DNA of 7,764 nucleotides from the NCBI GenBank assembly GCA_009835515.1, contig VXXH01000716.1, forward strand, positions 1 through 7,764, written 5' to 3'. Source of the stretch: Candidatus Poribacteria bacterium. GTDB taxonomy: Bacteria; Poribacteria; WGA-4E; WGA-3G. Every line of letters begins with the position of its first letter. Within the stretch, counting starts at the first letter, position 1. The notes beneath the pieces are model-generated. The model had not been told where the DNA came from. It ran no database searches and saw nothing but the letters and a program-made list of their open reading frames with translations. Position numbers and translations under genes: made by a program. Of this stretch, positions 6,935 through 7,764 are shown in pieces.

Positions 6935-7764
6935 CTAATACGTATCCAAGTCAATTTCTTCTTCGCTAAACCGTAGGTGTGCCTGATTGATTAATTCAAC
7001 AATAGCATCCCACTGCTTGCGCGTCTCATCAGATACCCCTTCCTTCTCAAGTGCTTCGGCAAATTTCAAGAGCGTCTCGCTAAATTTGTCTTGCAAATAG
7101 ACATATTCTTCCGTCTGATCCGCGTTCTTCGGCGGTTCAAAATTTGAGATGCTCTTTGCATATCTGGCGAGTCGTTTCGCTGCTTCGGTGGCTTCCGTTT
7201 TGCCCACCTTGTCGTCAAAGTAGTCAACGATCACGAAATAGTCATCTATCATCAACATCATGAGTGCTTTCAAGTCCTCGACTTCAGGCATCTCTTCTTC
7301 GGGCATCTCTTCCGGCGTATCGGGCTCTGGCGTTTTTTCACTATCGGGTTTCGGTTTCCGTTTGAGGAAGAGGGCATAACTCATCACCAATGTCTTTTTC
7401 GGTATCAAGGCAACAGCACTTGAAGCGGCCTCGTGTCCATCAATAGCGTCCACACCCTCTCCAACCTTGAAGGTATCATCTATGCCCATACCGATGAATT
7501 GCTTGAGAAACGCCTCACCGGCAATCGCATCTGTCTCCTTGTGTTCATAAATTGCGACTTTCACGACCTTTCCCTTCATATCCAGTCCGACAGCACCTTC
7601 AATAACACCAAGCGGTCCTTTGATGTCAGAGAACAAAACCAAGCCCATTGGCTTCTTTTTATCATTAACCGGGATGTAAAAAATTGGTTTTAGGTCTTCC
7701 GCTTGAAGTTTAGTTCCAAGTTCTTTCTCAATTGCGGTAATCTTCCCAGAGGTGAGTACAGCAC
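6935..7764 (-). CDS. FMN-binding-domain-like protein with a C-terminal helical domain, 5' end beyond window
   Basis: The frame stays open to the right edge, giving 275 visible residues. The Met at 7648 is internal, because clear domain sequence continues upstream of it. The first part matches the FMN-binding (RnfG/NqrC C-terminal-like) fold: a Phe-Tyr-Ile-Pro-Val strand, a GP-x-GVIEGAVGLD-type turn, GKVVKVAIYEHKET, a Phe-Leu-x-Gln-Phe helix, then V-D-A-I-D-G-H-E (7430-7453) and A-A-S-S-A-V. Families flavinylated by ApbE have Ser/Thr after Gly-Ala at this site. Here it is Gly-His-Glu, so covalent FMN is unlikely. A Pro/Glu-rich linker (about 7280-7365) leads to about 110 helical residues. These look like a four-helix bundle with a final Q-A-H-L-R-F where class II cytochromes would have Cys-x-x-Cys-His. 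The location (exported or not) cannot be judged without the N-terminus. It is the first visible gene of the minus-strand operon. Confidence 0.65.
   Translation of the reverse strand, partial: AVLTSGKITAIEKELGTKLQAEDLKPIFYIPVNDKKKPMGLVLFSDIKGPLGVIEGAVGLDMKGKVVKVAIYEHKETDAIAGEAFLKQFIGMGIDDTFKVGEGVDAIDGHEAASSAVALIPKKTLVMSYALFLKRKPKPDSEKTPEPDTPEEMPEEEMPEVEDLKALMMLMIDDYFVIVDYFDDKVGKTEATEAAKRLARYAKSISNFEPPKNADQTEEYVYLQDKFSETLLKFAEALEKEGVSDETRKQWDAIVELINQAHLRFSEEEIDLDTY
7287..7312. repeat. Small in-frame tandem repeat in the Pro/Glu linker
   Basis: GGCATCTCTTC occurs at 7287-7297 and again at 7302-7312, a 15-base period that equals five codons. It encodes successive Glu/Met/Pro units in the acidic linker of the FMN-domain-like protein. 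This looks like a local duplication that lengthens a flexible spacer and has no evident separate function. Confidence 0.55.

Overview
This window looks like chromosomal DNA from a Gram-negative (diderm) bacterium. Three proteins carry Sec-type signal peptides, and one of those ends in an outer-membrane beta-barrel with a C-terminal Phe. Base composition is moderate, near 50% GC by eye, and genes are tightly packed. The gene style (CoxE-like VWA protein, polyol-type zinc dehydrogenase, secreted squalene-cyclase-repeat protein, clan AA protease) recalls uncultivated lineages such as Candidatus Poribacteria. That assignment is a guess from memory, not something the window proves.

Plus-strand half (1-3890): the 3' end of a clan AA aspartic-protease-like gene; a CoxE-type VWA protein; a zinc-dependent medium-chain alcohol/polyol dehydrogenase; and, after a 173-base gap, a secreted protein with six QW-like repeats of the squalene-cyclase/prenyltransferase toroid type. 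The first three lie close together in one direction and may be co-transcribed, although their functions show no obvious link.

Minus-strand half (7764 down to 3913), convergent with the first and separated from it by only 22 bases: an FMN-binding-domain-like protein running off the right edge; a protein fusing a single c-type heme site (CxxCH) and an EF-hand-like loop to an outer-membrane beta-barrel; and a secreted protein with two tandem VWA domains, the first with a ruined metal site. The gaps are 89 and 11 bases, so this is probably one operon.

The most interesting content is this minus-strand set. A monoheme cytochrome fused to a porin has the architecture of Cyc2-type outer-membrane cytochromes. 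Next to it are a flavin-domain relative that seems to have lost its flavinylation residue and an exported tandem-VWA protein. Together they suggest an undescribed cell-envelope redox module, but that is inference. No RNA genes, CRISPR arrays, insertion sequences or convincing terminators were seen.
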